Source of the DNA: Nocardioides iriomotensis
GTDB lineage: Bacteria; Actinomycetota; Actinomycetes; Propionibacteriales; Nocardioidaceae
Length of the DNA: 64,000 nucleotides
NCBI RefSeq assembly: GCF_004168035.1
Contig: NZ_SDPU01000023.1
Span: 1 to 64,000 of the forward strand
Reading direction: 5' to 3'
The position numbers and the translations under genes are program-made. This document shows positions 40,536 to 49,972 of the stretch, piece by piece; positions within the stretch are counted from its first letter, which is position 1, and each line of letters opens with the position of its first letter. Below the pieces are notes generated by a model. That model made no database searches. It saw only the letters and a program-made list of their open reading frames with translations, and had not been told where the DNA came from.

Positions 40536-41456
40536 TCACGCCCGGAGCGCGGGTTCCGCCGCGGGCTCGGCGACGGCACGCCGCTCGCGCAGGTTGACCA
40601 GCACCCAGGCCAGCCCGGCCGACGTCAGCGCGGCCCCCAGCAGGTGGAACGCGACCAGCACGATCGGGAGGTCGGTGAAGTACTGCACGAACCCGACCAG
40701 GCCCTGGGCCAGCTCCACGGCCAGCAGCAGGACCGCGGCCCGCTGTGCGCGCTGCGGGGCCGAGACGGCCCGGAGCGCGAACACCAGCGCTACGGTCAGG
40801 CCGAGCAGCAGGAACACCGCGTCGGTGTGCAGCTGGCTCACGCTGCGCGGGTCGAGCCCGTTGCGCGGGGACGACAGGTCGCCGGCGTGCGGGCCGCTGC
40901 CGGTCACCACGGTGCCGAGGTACAGCACCGCCCAGCCGACGACGAAGGTGAGCCGGGCCAGGTGCGTGATCGCCGGCGGCACCGTGGGTACGGCGGGGCC
41001 GTCCCCCTCGTCGACGCGGCGCAGGAGCGTCACGGCCACGGCGATCATCGCCAGCGACACCAGCAGGTGGAACGCGACGATCCACGGGTTGAGGTCGGTC
41101 AGCACGGTGATCCCGCCGATCACGGCCTGGGCAGGGACGCCGAGGCCGAGCACGACCGACAGCTTCACGAGCGACGAGCGCCCCGAGCGCAGCGCGACGA
41201 GGAACGTCGCGACGGCGATCGCGGCCAGCAGGAAGGTGACCATCCGGTTGCCGAACTCGATCGCGCCGTGGATCCCGAGCGCGCCGTGCGGCACGAACGA
41301 CTCGTCGGTGCAGCGCGGCCAGGTCGGGCAGCCGAGACCGGAGCCGGTCAGCCGGACGACGCCGCCGGTGAGCACGATCGCGATGTTGCCGAGGACGCTC
41401 GCGATCGCGGCCGGGCGCAGCCACCGGTTCGCGGCAGGGCTGGAGGTCACGGTCAC
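40536..41456 (-). CDS. ctaA: Heme A synthase (CtaA/COX15)
   Basis: A 306-residue membrane protein with eight hydrophobic helices. It keeps the haem-ligand histidines in IHGAIEFGNR, in AFHLLVSL, in QLHTDAVF and in AFHLLGAAL, plus the extracytoplasmic Cys pair region GLGCPTWPRC. It oxidises the C8 methyl of haem O made by CtaB, giving haem A for cytochrome aa3. GTG 41456 overlaps the ABC permease stop (GTGA); ATG 41462 is the alternative. ABC genes directly before ctaA are common in actinobacteria. Confidence 0.93.
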   Translation of the reverse strand: MTVTSSPAANRWLRPAAIASVLGNIAIVLTGGVVRLTGSGLGCPTWPRCTDESFVPHGALGIHGAIEFGNRMVTFLLAAIAVATFLVALRSGRSSLVKLSVVLGLGVPAQAVIGGITVLTDLNPWIVAFHLLVSLAMIAVAVTLLRRVDEGDGPAVPTVPPAITHLARLTFVVGWAVLYLGTVVTGSGPHAGDLSSPRNGLDPRSVSQLHTDAVFLLLGLTVALVFALRAVSAPQRAQRAAVLLLAVELAQGLVGFVQYFTDLPIVLVAFHLLGAALTSAGLAWVLVNLRERRAVAEPAAEPALRA

Positions 41457-42241
41457 TCCCATCGGAAGGTGCGGGCGGTGAGGAGGGTGCCGGCGACGGC
41501 CCACGCCGCCAGCACGAGGAGGTCGCGGACGGGGAGGGCGCCGTCGATGAAGGCGGTGCGCAGCCCCTCGCCGAGCGCTCCCGACGGCAGCCAGGCCAGG
41601 GAGCCGCCGGCGCCGCCGTAGGCGGACGCGGGCAGCACGACGGCACCGCCGGCGAGCAGCAAGAGGTAGACGAGGTTGGCGGCGGCGAGCGTGGCCTCGG
41701 CCCGGAGCGTGCCCGCGAGCAGCAGTCCGAGCGAGGCGAACGCCGCGGTGCCGAGCAGGGCGACCAGCAGGGCGCCGACCACCCCGGCGGCGGTGAGGTT
41801 CGGCTGCCAGCCGAGCAGCAGCCCGGTGCCGCCGAGGACGACGAGCTGGAGCAGCTCGACGACGAGCAGGGCGCCGACCTTGCCGAGCAGCAGGCCGGAC
41901 CGCGGCAGCGGCGACGAGCCCAGCCGCTTCAGCACGCCGTACCGGCGCTCGAAGCCGGTCGCGATCGCCAGCGACGTGAAGCTCGTCGACATCACCGCCA
42001 GCGCGAGCACGCCCGGGACGAGCAGGTCGATGGGGTGACCCTCGATCCCGAGGTCGAAGCGGCGGCTCGCGAGCAGGCCGCCGATCAGCACGATCAGCGG
42101 GATGACCACGGCCAGCAGCAGCTGCTCGCCGTTGCGGAGCAGGAGCTTGGTCTCCATGCGCGCTTGCGCGGTGACCATCCGCGGGTACGGCGCGGCACCA
42201 GGGCGCGGGGTGAAGGTGCCGCTGCTCACCGGGGCGGTCAC
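41453..42241 (-). CDS. ABC-2 type transporter permease
   Basis: A 262-residue permease with six hydrophobic segments after an N-terminal cytoplasmic part of about 45 residues (ETKLLLRNGEQLLLAVVIPLIVL; GFERRYGVLKRLGSSPLPRSGLL). The coupling-helix region is typical of the DrrB/ABC-2 family of exporters. Start GTG 42241 overlaps the stop of the ATPase gene by 4 bp and its stop overlaps ctaA by 4 bp, so ATPase-permease-ctaA is one tightly coupled operon. The cargo is unknown; in this context it may support oxidase or haem maturation. Confidence 0.88.
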   Translation of the reverse strand: MTAPVSSGTFTPRPGAAPYPRMVTAQARMETKLLLRNGEQLLLAVVIPLIVLIGGLLASRRFDLGIEGHPIDLLVPGVLALAVMSTSFTSLAIATGFERRYGVLKRLGSSPLPRSGLLLGKVGALLVVELLQLVVLGGTGLLLGWQPNLTAAGVVGALLVALLGTAAFASLGLLLAGTLRAEATLAAANLVYLLLLAGGAVVLPASAYGGAGGSLAWLPSGALGEGLRTAFIDGALPVRDLLVLAAWAVAGTLLTARTFRWE

Positions 42242-43197
42242 GACGCCAGCTCCCGACCGGTGATCTGGAGGAACACGTCCTCCAGGGTGCGCTGCCCGAG
42301 CGTCAGGGACTCCGGCAGCACCCCGTGCTGCTCGCACCACGCGGACACCTTCGCGAGCGTGCTCGCGTCGGCCGGTCCCGTGATCAGCAGGCTCTGGGCG
42401 TTGACCGGGCGGACGTCGGTGTCCGGGCCCAGCGTCGCCTGCAGCGAGGCGGGCGCGCCGGGCGGGAACGGCTCGGTCACGACCAGCCGGATCGTGCTGT
42501 TCCCGGTGCCGCGGGTCAGCTCGAACGGCGTCCCGCTCGCGATCAGCCGGCCGTGGTCGATGACGTGCACGGTGTCGGCGAGCCGCTCGGCCTCGTCCAT
42601 GTAGTGCGTGGTCAGCACGACGGTCACGCCGTCGCCGCGCATCTCCTCGAGCAGCTGCCACGTCGCGCGCCGCAGCTGCGGGTCCATCCCGGCCGTCGGC
42701 TCGTCGACGAACACCAGCTCCGGACGGCCGACGACCGCCATCGCGAGGCCGAGGCGCTGCTGCTGGCCGCCCGAGAGCCGCCGGTACGGCGTCCGGCCGC
42801 ACTCGTCGAGGCCGAGCCGGTCGACCAGCAGGCCGACGTCGAGCGGGTGCGCGTGCAGGGACGCGACGTGCCGGAGCATCTCGACCGCGCGAACGCCGGA
42901 CCAGGCGCCGCCGCTCTGCAGCATCACGCCGATCCGGGGCAGCAGCGCGGTCCGGTCGGCCTGCGGGTCGAGGCCCAGCACGCGGACCGTGCCGGCCTGC
43001 GGGCGGCGGTACCCCTCGCAGGTCTCGAGCGTCGTTGTCTTGCCGGCCCCGTTGGGGCCCAGGACGGCGGTGATGGTGCCGCGCTCGACGGTCAGGTCGA
43101 GGCCGTCGACGGCGACGGTGTCGCCGTACGCCATTCGGAGACCCTCGACCACGACGGCAGCCCCGGACGGGGCCGGCGCGGCAGGGGTCGTAGGCAC
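42238..43197 (-). CDS. ABC transporter ATP-binding protein
   Basis: A 319-residue ATPase of the DrrA/ABC-2 exporter group: Walker A GPNGAGKTT near residue 53, Q-loop region MLQSGG, signature LSGGQQQRLGLA near residue 150, Walker B LVFVDEPTAGMD and H-switch LTTHYM. GTG 43197 lies seven bases after a TACACT -10 box, which suggests a leaderless mRNA and favours this start over one 66 bases upstream. It is the first gene of the operon with the permease and ctaA. Confidence 0.92.
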   Translation of the reverse strand: MPTTPAAPAPSGAAVVVEGLRMAYGDTVAVDGLDLTVERGTITAVLGPNGAGKTTTLETCEGYRRPQAGTVRVLGLDPQADRTALLPRIGVMLQSGGAWSGVRAVEMLRHVASLHAHPLDVGLLVDRLGLDECGRTPYRRLSGGQQQRLGLAMAVVGRPELVFVDEPTAGMDPQLRRATWQLLEEMRGDGVTVVLTTHYMDEAERLADTVHVIDHGRLIASGTPFELTRGTGNSTIRLVVTEPFPPGAPASLQATLGPDTDVRPVNAQSLLITGPADASTLAKVSAWCEQHGVLPESLTLGQRTLEDVFLQITGRELAS

Positions 43198-43204
43198 GGG
43201 GGAG

Positions 43205-43210
43205 AGTGTA
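43205..43210 (-). promoter_or_regulatory. -10 box (TACACT) of the ABC-ctaA operon
   Basis: TACACT on the minus strand ends seven bases before GTG 43197. It shares a 143-bp divergent region with sufR. Confidence 0.45.
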
Positions 43211-43327
43211 GGAAGGCGCCGGCCGCGGCGGGCGCGACCGGGGTCTGCTGTGGGACGGGTCACGCGGCCCGCGGGGCAGGCGGACAGGTTAGGTGGACCT
43301 TATTTGAAGCCGACCCACCATTAACGA

Positions 43328-43342
43328 CACAATGTTGTTGTG
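43328..43342. promoter_or_regulatory. Candidate SufR operator overlapping the sufR start codon
   Basis: CACAA-TGTTG-TTGTG, a perfect 5-bp-arm inverted repeat whose last three bases are the GTG start codon of sufR. Bacterial SufR proteins bind short inverted repeats at the suf promoter, and this is the clearest one here. The region just upstream (43295-43330) is unusually AT-rich. Binding is inferred. Confidence 0.5.
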
Positions 43343-44029
43343 GAATTCGAGAGCAACGCCCCCGGCGACGCTCCCACCCGGGAGCGCGTGGCCCGGTCGA
43401 TCCTCGAGCTCGGGCCCAGCACGGCCGCCGTCCTCGCGGAGCGGCTGGACCTCACGCCTGCCGCCGTGCGCCGGCACCTCGACCACCTGACCGACGAGGG
43501 CGTCGTCGAGCCGCGCGAGCCACGGGTGTACGGCGCCCGGGGCCGGGGCCGCCCGGCGAAGCTCTTCGCGCTGACCGAGGTGGGCCGGGACCGGTTCGAC
43601 CAGCAGTACGACGACCTGGCCGTCCAGGCGCTGCGGTTCCTGTCGGAGACCGGCGGCGACGACGCGGTCCTCGCGTTCGCTCGCCGGCGGATCGAGACGC
43701 TGGAGTCCCGCTACGACGAGATCCTGGCCGCTCGCCCCGACGTCGAGCCGGCCGTCGCGCTGGCCGAGGCGCTCACCCAGAGCGGCTACGCCGCGTCGGT
43801 GCGCGAGAGCCCGGTCGGGCAGCAGCTGTGCCAGCAGCACTGCCCGGTCTCGCACGTCGCCCACGAGTTCCCGCAGCTGTGCGAGGCCGAGACCGAGTTC
43901 TTCAGCAAGGTGCTCGGCCGCCACGTCCAGCGCCTTGCGACCATCGCCCACGGCGACGGCGTCTGCACCACCTGCATCCCCGAAGTGCCCCGCACCCGCA
44001 CGAGCACTGTCTCCGCTACGAGAGGTTGA
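43340..44029 (+). CDS. sufR: Fe-S-sensing transcriptional repressor of the suf operon
   Basis: A 229-residue winged-helix protein (DNA-binding residues about 15-75: [25 protein letters not shown]) with a C-terminal Cys cluster [12 protein letters not shown] near residue 160, plus FPQLC and VCTTC further on. These cysteines are the family's [Fe-S] ligands: with cluster bound it represses suf, and on cluster loss it lets go. It lies 7 bp upstream of sufB as the first gene of the operon. Confidence 0.92.
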   Translation: MEFESNAPGDAPTRERVARSILELGPSTAAVLAERLDLTPAAVRRHLDHLTDEGVVEPREPRVYGARGRGRPAKLFALTEVGRDRFDQQYDDLAVQALRFLSETGGDDAVLAFARRRIETLESRYDEILAARPDVEPAVALAEALTQSGYAASVRESPVGQQLCQQHCPVSHVAHEFPQLCEAETEFFSKVLGRHVQRLATIAHGDGVCTTCIPEVPRTRTSTVSATRG

Positions 44030-44036
44030 GCTGACT

Positions 44037-45455
44037 GTGACCACCATCGAGCAGATGAACCCCGAGCTCGCCGGCCTCGGCCGATACGAGTACGGCTGGG
44101 CCGACAAGGACGACGCCGGCTCCATCGCCCAGCGCGGTCTCAACGAGGCGGTTGTGCGCGACATCTCGGGCAAGAAGAGCGAGCCGCAGTGGATGCTCGA
44201 CCTGCGCCTGAAGGGCCTCAAGCTCTTCGACCGCAAGCCGATGCCGACCTGGGGCGCGGAGCTCGACGCGATCGACTTCGACAACATCAAGTACTTCGTC
44301 CGGTCCACCGAGAAGCAGGCCGCGTCCTGGGACGACCTGCCCGAGGACATCAAGAACACCTACGACAGGCTCGGCATCCCCGAGGCGGAGAAGCAGCGCC
44401 TCGTCGCCGGCGTCGCCGCGCAGTACGAGTCCGAGGTCGTCTACCACCAGATCCGCGAGGACCTGGAGGAGCAGGGCGTCATCTTCGTCGACACCGACAC
44501 CGCGCTGAAGGAGCACGAGGAGCTCTTCAAGGAGTACTTCGGCACCGTCATCCCGGTCGGCGACAACAAGTTCGCCGCGCTCAACACCTCGGTGTGGTCC
44601 GGCGGCTCGTTCATCTACGTGCCCAAGGGCGTCCACGTGGACATCCCGCTGCAGGCCTACTTCCGGATCAACACCGAGAACATGGGCCAGTTCGAGCGCA
44701 CGCTGATCATCGTCGACGAGGACGCCTACGTGCACTACGTCGAGGGCTGCACCGCCCCGATCTACTCCTCCGACTCGCTGCACTCCGCGGTCGTGGAGAT
44801 CGTCGTGAAGAAGGGCGGCCGCTGCCGCTACACGACCATCCAGAACTGGTCGAACAACGTCTACAACCTCGTCACCAAGCGCGCGACCTGCGAGGCCGGC
44901 GCGACGATGGAGTGGGTCGACGGCAACATCGGCTCCAAGGTGACGATGAAGTACCCCGCCGTCTACCTCATGGGCGAGCACGCCAAGGGCGAGACGCTGT
45001 CGATCGCGTTCGCCGGCGAGGGCCAGCACCAGGACGCCGGCGCCAAGATGGTGCACGCCGCGCCGCACACCTCGTCCTCGATCCTGTCGAAGTCGGTGGC
45101 CCGCGGCGGTGGGCGTACGTCGTACCGCGGCCTGATCCAGGTCAACGAGGGCGCGCACGGCTCGAAGTCCAACGTGCTGTGCGACGCGCTGCTGGTCGAC
45201 CAGATCAGCCGGTCCGACACCTACCCCTACGTCGACATCCGCGAGGACGACGTGTCGATGGGTCACGAGGCGTCGGTCTCCAAGGTCTCCGACGACCAGC
45301 TCTTCTACCTCATGTCGCGCGGCATGGAGCAGGACGAGGCGATGGCGATGATCGTGCGCGGCTTCATCGAGCCGATCGCCAAGGAGCTCCCGATGGAGTA
45401 CGCCCTCGAGCTGAACCGCCTGATCGAGCTGCAGATGGAGGGCGCGGTCGGCTGA
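44037..45455 (+). CDS. sufB: Fe-S cluster scaffold SufB
   Basis: A 472-residue beta-helix core protein of the SufBCD scaffold on which [4Fe-4S]/[2Fe-2S] clusters are built. Conserved stretches include [46 protein letters not shown] near residue 235 and the C-terminal [17 protein letters not shown]. The Cys in YVEGC and later Cys residues are candidate cluster/persulfide sites. GTG 44037 follows GAGGTTGAGCT. There is no intein, unlike mycobacterial SufB. Confidence 0.96.
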   Translation: MTTIEQMNPELAGLGRYEYGWADKDDAGSIAQRGLNEAVVRDISGKKSEPQWMLDLRLKGLKLFDRKPMPTWGAELDAIDFDNIKYFVRSTEKQAASWDDLPEDIKNTYDRLGIPEAEKQRLVAGVAAQYESEVVYHQIREDLEEQGVIFVDTDTALKEHEELFKEYFGTVIPVGDNKFAALNTSVWSGGSFIYVPKGVHVDIPLQAYFRINTENMGQFERTLIIVDEDAYVHYVEGCTAPIYSSDSLHSAVVEIVVKKGGRCRYTTIQNWSNNVYNLVTKRATCEAGATMEWVDGNIGSKVTMKYPAVYLMGEHAKGETLSIAFAGEGQHQDAGAKMVHAAPHTSSSILSKSVARGGGRTSYRGLIQVNEGAHGSKSNVLCDALLVDQISRSDTYPYVDIREDDVSMGHEASVSKVSDDQLFYLMSRGMEQDEAMAMIVRGFIEPIAKELPMEYALELNRLIELQMEGAVG

Positions 45456-45480
45456 CGCCTGCCCGCTGCCCTGCCCACTC

Positions 45481-45520
45481 GGGCGGTCGAACCCTTCGAC
45501 AAGCTCAGGAACCACCCGTC
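45481..45520. repeat. Dispersed REP-like palindrome between sufB and sufD
   Basis: GGGCGGTCGAACCCTTCGAC followed by AAGCTCAGGAACCACCC; ends GGGcGGT and ACCaCCC are complementary. It carries the TTCGACAAGCTCAG motif I recall as a widespread intergenic repeat of high-GC bacteria. It interrupts an otherwise tight operon and may set a sufB/sufD expression step by mRNA folding (inference). Confidence 0.5.
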
Positions 45521-45556
45521 GCGACCCCCCGACCCGAGAGAAAGTGACGCTGAGAA

Positions 45557-46738
45557 GTGACCCTGACCGACGCCCGCGAGAGCGTGGAGTCCGCCCTCGA
45601 AGTAGCTCCGGTGCAGTCCCACCTGCACCCGGTGTCCTCCTTCGACCTCGCCGACCACCCGATGCCCACCGGGCGCGAGGAGATCTGGCGGTTCACCCCG
45701 CTCAAGCGCCTCGCCGGTGCGCTCGACGACGCGCCGACCGACGAGGGTGCCGCGACCTACGAGACGACCGGTCCGGAGGAGTTCTTCCCCGGCACGCTCG
45801 CCGTCGGCCAGGCCCCGCGCGGCCGCGCGCTGGTGCCCGACGACCGCGCCTCCGCGGTGGCGTCGAGCAACACCGCCGACGCCCTCCACGTGAAGGTGCC
45901 GGCCGACACGATTCTTGACGAACCGCTCGGCCTGACCGTCACCGGGGCCGCCGGCCGGCGCAGCAACGCGCACTACGTCGTCGAGGCCGGCGCACACTCC
46001 ACGTTCACCTTCGTGCTCGACCACCGCGGCTCCGGCGTCCACGCCGGTAACCTCGAGGTCGTCGTCGGCGACGGTGCCGACGTCACGGTCGTCTCCGTGC
46101 AGGACTGGGACGACGACGCGGTCCACGTCGGCACCCACGAGGCGCTCGTCGGCCGCGACGCACGCTTCAAGCACGTGATGATCTCGTTCGGCGGCTCCGT
46201 CGTGCGGGTCAACGCCAACGCGTCGTACTCCGGTCCCGGCGGCGAGGCCGAGCTGCTCGGCCTGTACTTCGCCGACGAGGGCCAGCACCTCGAGCACCGC
46301 CTGTTCGTCGACCACGACGCGCCGCGCACGAAGAGCCGCGTCACCTACAAGGGCGCGCTCCAGGGCGACAAGGCGCACACGGTCTGGGTCGGCAACGTGC
46401 TGATCCGCAAGGTCGCCGAGGGCATCGACACCTACGAGGAGAACCGCAACCTCGTCCTCACCGACGGCTGCCAGGCCGACTCGATCCCCAACCTGGAGAT
46501 CGAGACCGGCGAGATCGCGGGCGCCGGTCACGCGTCGGCGACCGCGCGGTTCGACGACGAGCAGCTGTTCTACCTGCGCTCGCGCGGCGTGCCGGAGGAG
46601 GAGGCCCAGCGCCTCGTCGTGCACGGCTTCTTCAACGACCTGATCCGCAAGATCGGCATCCCGGCCCTCGAGCAGAAGCTGATGGCGACGGTCGAGACCG
46701 AGCTGGCCAAGAACGTCCTGAAGGACGTCGCGCTGTGA
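45557..46738 (+). CDS. sufD: Fe-S cluster assembly protein SufD
   Basis: A 393-residue partner of SufB in the SufBC2D scaffold, with the same beta-helix core: the N-terminal REEIWRFTPLKRLA, GEAELLGLYFADEGQHLEHRLFVDH near residue 235 and the C-terminal GHASATARFDDEQLFYLRSRG. The conserved His in the GLYFADEGQHLEHR region interacts with SufB. GTG 45557 follows the repeat. It overlaps the Rieske gene by 4 bp. Confidence 0.95.
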   Translation: MTLTDARESVESALEVAPVQSHLHPVSSFDLADHPMPTGREEIWRFTPLKRLAGALDDAPTDEGAATYETTGPEEFFPGTLAVGQAPRGRALVPDDRASAVASSNTADALHVKVPADTILDEPLGLTVTGAAGRRSNAHYVVEAGAHSTFTFVLDHRGSGVHAGNLEVVVGDGADVTVVSVQDWDDDAVHVGTHEALVGRDARFKHVMISFGGSVVRVNANASYSGPGGEAELLGLYFADEGQHLEHRLFVDHDAPRTKSRVTYKGALQGDKAHTVWVGNVLIRKVAEGIDTYEENRNLVLTDGCQADSIPNLEIETGEIAGAGHASATARFDDEQLFYLRSRGVPEEEAQRLVVHGFFNDLIRKIGIPALEQKLMATVETELAKNVLKDVAL

Positions 46739-47070
46739 CCTTCGAACGCGTCTGCTCGGTCAGCGAGGTCCCGGCGGACACCCCGCTGGGGGTCCTCGCC
46801 GGCCCGCTCGAGCTCGCGATCGCCCGCGACGGCGACGAGTTCTTCGCGATCCAGGACCTCTGCTCGCACGCGGCGATCGCGCTCTCCGAGGGCGACGTCG
46901 AGGACTGCACGGTCGAGTGCTGGCTGCACGGCTCGCGCTTCGACCTGCGCACCGGCAAGCCCACCGGACTTCCCGCGACCGAGCCGGTCGCGACCTTCCC
47001 CATCGAGGTACGCGGACAGGACGTGTACGTCGACACCGAGACCCCCCTGAACGGAGTAACCCCTTCATGA
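46735..47070 (+). CDS. Rieske-type [2Fe-2S] ferredoxin in the suf operon
   Basis: A 111-residue soluble Rieske protein like the ferredoxin subunit of aromatic dioxygenases: cluster ligands CSHAAI near residue 42 and CWLHGSRF near residue 61 (two Cys, two His). It is coupled to sufD (GTGA) and sufC (ATGA). Its place inside suf is conserved in actinobacteria and suggests an electron-donor or cluster-transfer role in assembly; no dioxygenase gene is near. Confidence 0.92.
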   Translation: MTFERVCSVSEVPADTPLGVLAGPLELAIARDGDEFFAIQDLCSHAAIALSEGDVEDCTVECWLHGSRFDLRTGKPTGLPATEPVATFPIEVRGQDVYVDTETPLNGVTPS

Positions 47071-47819
47071 GCACCCTCGAGATCAAGAACCTCCAGGTCA
47101 GCGTCGACACCGAGGACGGACCGAAGGAGATCCTCAAGGGCGTCGACCTCACCATCCGGGGCGGCGAGACCCACGCGATCATGGGCCCCAACGGCTCGGG
47201 CAAGTCGACCCTGGCGTACTCCATCGCCGGTCACCCGAAGTACCAGGTCACCGGCGGCACCGTCACCCTCGACGGCGCCGACGTCCTCGCGATGACCGTC
47301 GACGAGCGCGCCCGTGCCGGCCTGTTCCTCGCGATGCAGTATCCCGTCGAGGTCCCCGGCGTCTCGGTCGCCAACTTCCTGCGCACCGCCAAGACCGCCA
47401 TCGACGGCGAGGCGCCGAAGCTGCGCACCTGGGTCAAGGACGTCAACGGCGCGATGGAGCAGATGAAGCTCGACGCGTCGTTCTCGCAGCGCTCGGTCAA
47501 CGAGGGCTTCTCCGGTGGCGAGAAGAAGCGCCACGAGATCGTGCAGCTCGAGCTGCTGAACCCCAAGGTCGCGGTGCTCGACGAGACCGACTCCGGTCTC
47601 GACATCGACGCGCTGAAGATCGTGTCCGAGGGCGTCAACCGGTACGTCGAGCAGGGCGACCGCGGCGTCCTCCTGATCACGCACTACACGCGCATCCTGC
47701 GCTACATCAAGCCGGACTTCGTGCACGTCTTCGTCGACGGAAGGATCGCCGAGGAGGGCGGCCCGGAGCTCGCCGAGCAGCTGGAGGCCGAGGGCTATGA
47801 GCGTTACGTCAACGCCTGA
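47067..47819 (+). CDS. sufC: Fe-S assembly ATPase SufC
   Basis: A 250-residue ABC ATPase: Walker A GPNGSGKSTLAY near residue 38, the SufC-specific signature GFSGGEKKRHEIVQ near residue 150, Walker B VAVLDETDSGLDID and H-motif LITHYTRIL. It powers SufBC2D. ATG 47067 overlaps the Rieske stop by 4 bp. Its 3' end overlaps sufS by 23 bp. Confidence 0.96.
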   Translation: MSTLEIKNLQVSVDTEDGPKEILKGVDLTIRGGETHAIMGPNGSGKSTLAYSIAGHPKYQVTGGTVTLDGADVLAMTVDERARAGLFLAMQYPVEVPGVSVANFLRTAKTAIDGEAPKLRTWVKDVNGAMEQMKLDASFSQRSVNEGFSGGEKKRHEIVQLELLNPKVAVLDETDSGLDIDALKIVSEGVNRYVEQGDRGVLLITHYTRILRYIKPDFVHVFVDGRIAEEGGPELAEQLEAEGYERYVNA

Positions 47820-49107
47820 TTCGCAGGTGGCCGCCGGGCTGTCGGGGCTGTTGCCCGGGCTCGACCTCATCCGCGCGGACTTCCCGATCCTGTCGCGCAC
47901 GCTGGCCGACGGGAAGGCGCTGGTCTACCTCGACAGCGCCAACACCTCGCAGAAGCCGCAGGTGGTGATCGACGCGATGGTCGACCACCTCGAGCGGCAC
48001 AACGCCAACGTCGCGCGCGCCATGCACCAGCTGGGCGCGGAGTCGACGGCGGCGTTCGAGGGCGCGCGCGACATGGTCGCGGCGTTCATCGGTGCCCCGT
48101 CGCGCGACGAGGTGATCTTCACCAAGAACGCCTCCGAGGCGCTCAACCTCGTCGCCAACACGTTCGCGTGGGCGCGCGGTGACCTGCAGCTCGGTGCCGG
48201 CGACGAGGTCGTCATCACCGAGATGGAGCACCACTCCAACATCGTGCCGTGGCAGCTGCTCACCGAGCGCACCGGCGCGACGCTGCGCTGGTTCTCCGTC
48301 ACCGACGACGGCCTGCTCGACCTCTCGCGGCTCGACCAGCTGATCACCGAGCGGACGAAGATCGTGTCGCTCACCTGGGTGTCCAACGCCCTCGGCACGG
48401 TCAACCCGATCGCCGCGATCGCGCGCCGCGCCCACGAGGTCGGCGCCGTGGTCGTGGTCGACGCCGCCCAGGCGGTGCCGCAGATGCCGGTCGACCTGGC
48501 CGCGATGGACGACGTCGAGCGCCCGGACTTCCTGGCGTTCACCGGCCACAAGGTCACCGGCCCGACCGGGATCGGCGTGCTGTGGGGCCGCGGCTCGCTG
48601 CTGGAGCAGCTGCCGCCGTTCCTCGGGGGCGGCGAGATGATCGCGACCGTGTCGATGGAGAAGTCGACGTACGCCCCGATCCCGCACAAGTTCGAGGCCG
48701 GCACCCCGCCGATCGTCGAGGCCGTGGGTCTCGGCGCGGCGGTCGACTACCTCGCCGCCGTGGGCATGGACGCCGTCCGCGCCCACGAGGAGGCGATCAC
48801 CGGCTACGCCCTGGCCGGGCTCGGCTCGGTCTCGGGGCTCACGATCCTCGGCCCGACCGACGCGGCGCTGCGCGGCGGGGCGATCTCGTTCGAGCTCGAC
48901 GGCGTGCACCCGCACGACGTGGCCCAGGTGCTCGACTCGCGCGGCGTGGCCGTGCGCGCGGGGCACCACTGCGCGAAGCCGGCGCACAAGCGCTTCGGCG
49001 TGCAGAGCTCGACCCGGATGTCGTCGTACCTCTACACGAAGCCGGCCGAGATCGACGCGCTGGTCGAGGGCCTGGAGTACACCAAGCACTACTTCAAGGT
49101 GGGCTGA
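47797..49107 (+). CDS. sufS: SufS-type cysteine desulfurase
   Basis: A 436-residue PLP enzyme that takes sulfur from cysteine. The PLP Lys is in FTGHKVTGPTGIGVLWG near residue 250, and the catalytic Cys in RAGHHCAKPAHKRFG near residue 392, a group II desulfurase that works with SufU. Other PLP contacts include TEMEHHSNIVPW and VDAAQAVPQ. ATG 47797 lies 23 bp inside sufC. sufU begins directly after its stop. Confidence 0.96.
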   Translation: MSVTSTPDSQVAAGLSGLLPGLDLIRADFPILSRTLADGKALVYLDSANTSQKPQVVIDAMVDHLERHNANVARAMHQLGAESTAAFEGARDMVAAFIGAPSRDEVIFTKNASEALNLVANTFAWARGDLQLGAGDEVVITEMEHHSNIVPWQLLTERTGATLRWFSVTDDGLLDLSRLDQLITERTKIVSLTWVSNALGTVNPIAAIARRAHEVGAVVVVDAAQAVPQMPVDLAAMDDVERPDFLAFTGHKVTGPTGIGVLWGRGSLLEQLPPFLGGGEMIATVSMEKSTYAPIPHKFEAGTPPIVEAVGLGAAVDYLAAVGMDAVRAHEEAITGYALAGLGSVSGLTILGPTDAALRGGAISFELDGVHPHDVAQVLDSRGVAVRAGHHCAKPAHKRFGVQSSTRMSSYLYTKPAEIDALVEGLEYTKHYFKVG

Positions 49108-49578
49108 GTGGACCTCGACACCCTGTACCAGGAGATCATCCTGGACCACTACAAGAACCCCCACCACGCAGGGCTCCGCGAGCCCTACGAGGCGGAGGTG
49201 CACCACGTGAACCCCACGTGCGGCGACGAGGTGACGCTCCGCGTCCACCTGTCCGGCGACGGCGCCGAGGCCGTCGTCGAGGACGTGTCGTACGCCGCGG
49301 AGGGGTGCTCGATCAGCCAGGCCTCGGCCTCGGTGATGACCGACCTGGTCATCGGCAGGACCGTGGCGGAGGCGGCGTCGCTGCACGAGGAGTTCCTGAC
49401 CCTCATGCAGGGCCGCGGCACCGTCGAGCCCGACGAGGACCGGCTGGAGGACGGCATCGCCTTCGCGGGCGTCGCCAAGTTCCCGGCCCGCGTGAAGTGC
49501 GCCCTGCTCTCGTGGATGGCGTGGAAGGACGCGACCGCGCAGGCGGTCGCGACGGACGACAAGGAGGCGCACCGATGA
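49108..49578 (+). CDS. sufU: SufU zinc-dependent sulfurtransferase
   Basis: A 156-residue IscU-like protein with the three zinc-ligand/acceptor Cys in NPTCGDE near residue 34, EGCSISQAS near residue 69 and ARVKCALLSW near residue 130, plus the Asp in CGDE. The insertion between the last two Cys (GRGTVEPDED) marks SufU rather than IscU. It accepts sulfur from SufS for the SufBCD scaffold. GTG 49108 follows the sufS stop with no gap. Confidence 0.95.
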   Translation: MDLDTLYQEIILDHYKNPHHAGLREPYEAEVHHVNPTCGDEVTLRVHLSGDGAEAVVEDVSYAAEGCSISQASASVMTDLVIGRTVAEAASLHEEFLTLMQGRGTVEPDEDRLEDGIAFAGVAKFPARVKCALLSWMAWKDATAQAVATDDKEAHR

Positions 49579-49949
49579 CCGACGCCCAGACCGACCCGCA
49601 CGCCGACCTGCCCGAGGTCGACACCACCGGCGGCGGCACCACGACGACCGTCGAGGACGTCACCGAGGCGATGAAGGACGTCGTCGACCCCGAGCTCGGC
49701 ATCAACGTCGTCGACCTCGGCCTCGTCTACGACGTGCACCTCGACGAGGGGGCCAACGTCGTGCTCGACATGACGCTGACCTCGGCGGCCTGCCCGCTGA
49801 CCGACGTGATCACCGACCAGACCGAGCAGGCGCTCGAGGGCCTGGTCAACGACGTCGCGATCAACTGGGTCTGGATGCCGCCGTGGGGCCCGGACAAGAT
49901 CACCGACGACGGCCGCGAGCAGCTCCGCGCGCTCGGGTTCAACGTCTGA
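49575..49949 (+). CDS. sufT: SufT/MIP18-family metal-sulfur cluster assembly factor
   Basis: A 124-residue DUF59 protein: an acidic, Thr-rich tail of about 25 residues, then VTEAMKDVVDPELGINVVDLGLVYDV and the conserved Cys in TSAACPLTD near residue 84. DUF59 proteins help deliver Fe-S clusters to targets. It is coupled to sufU by an ATGA overlap and ends the suf operon. Confidence 0.93.
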   Translation: MTDAQTDPHADLPEVDTTGGGTTTTVEDVTEAMKDVVDPELGINVVDLGLVYDVHLDEGANVVLDMTLTSAACPLTDVITDQTEQALEGLVNDVAINWVWMPPWGPDKITDDGREQLRALGFNV

Positions 49950-49972
49950 CCGTCCCGACCCCGAGCCGGCGC

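Noticed and set aside
45557-46738. Inteins in SufB/SufD
   Set aside because: SUF proteins of some mycobacteria carry inteins, but SufB and SufD here have normal length and no intein motifs.
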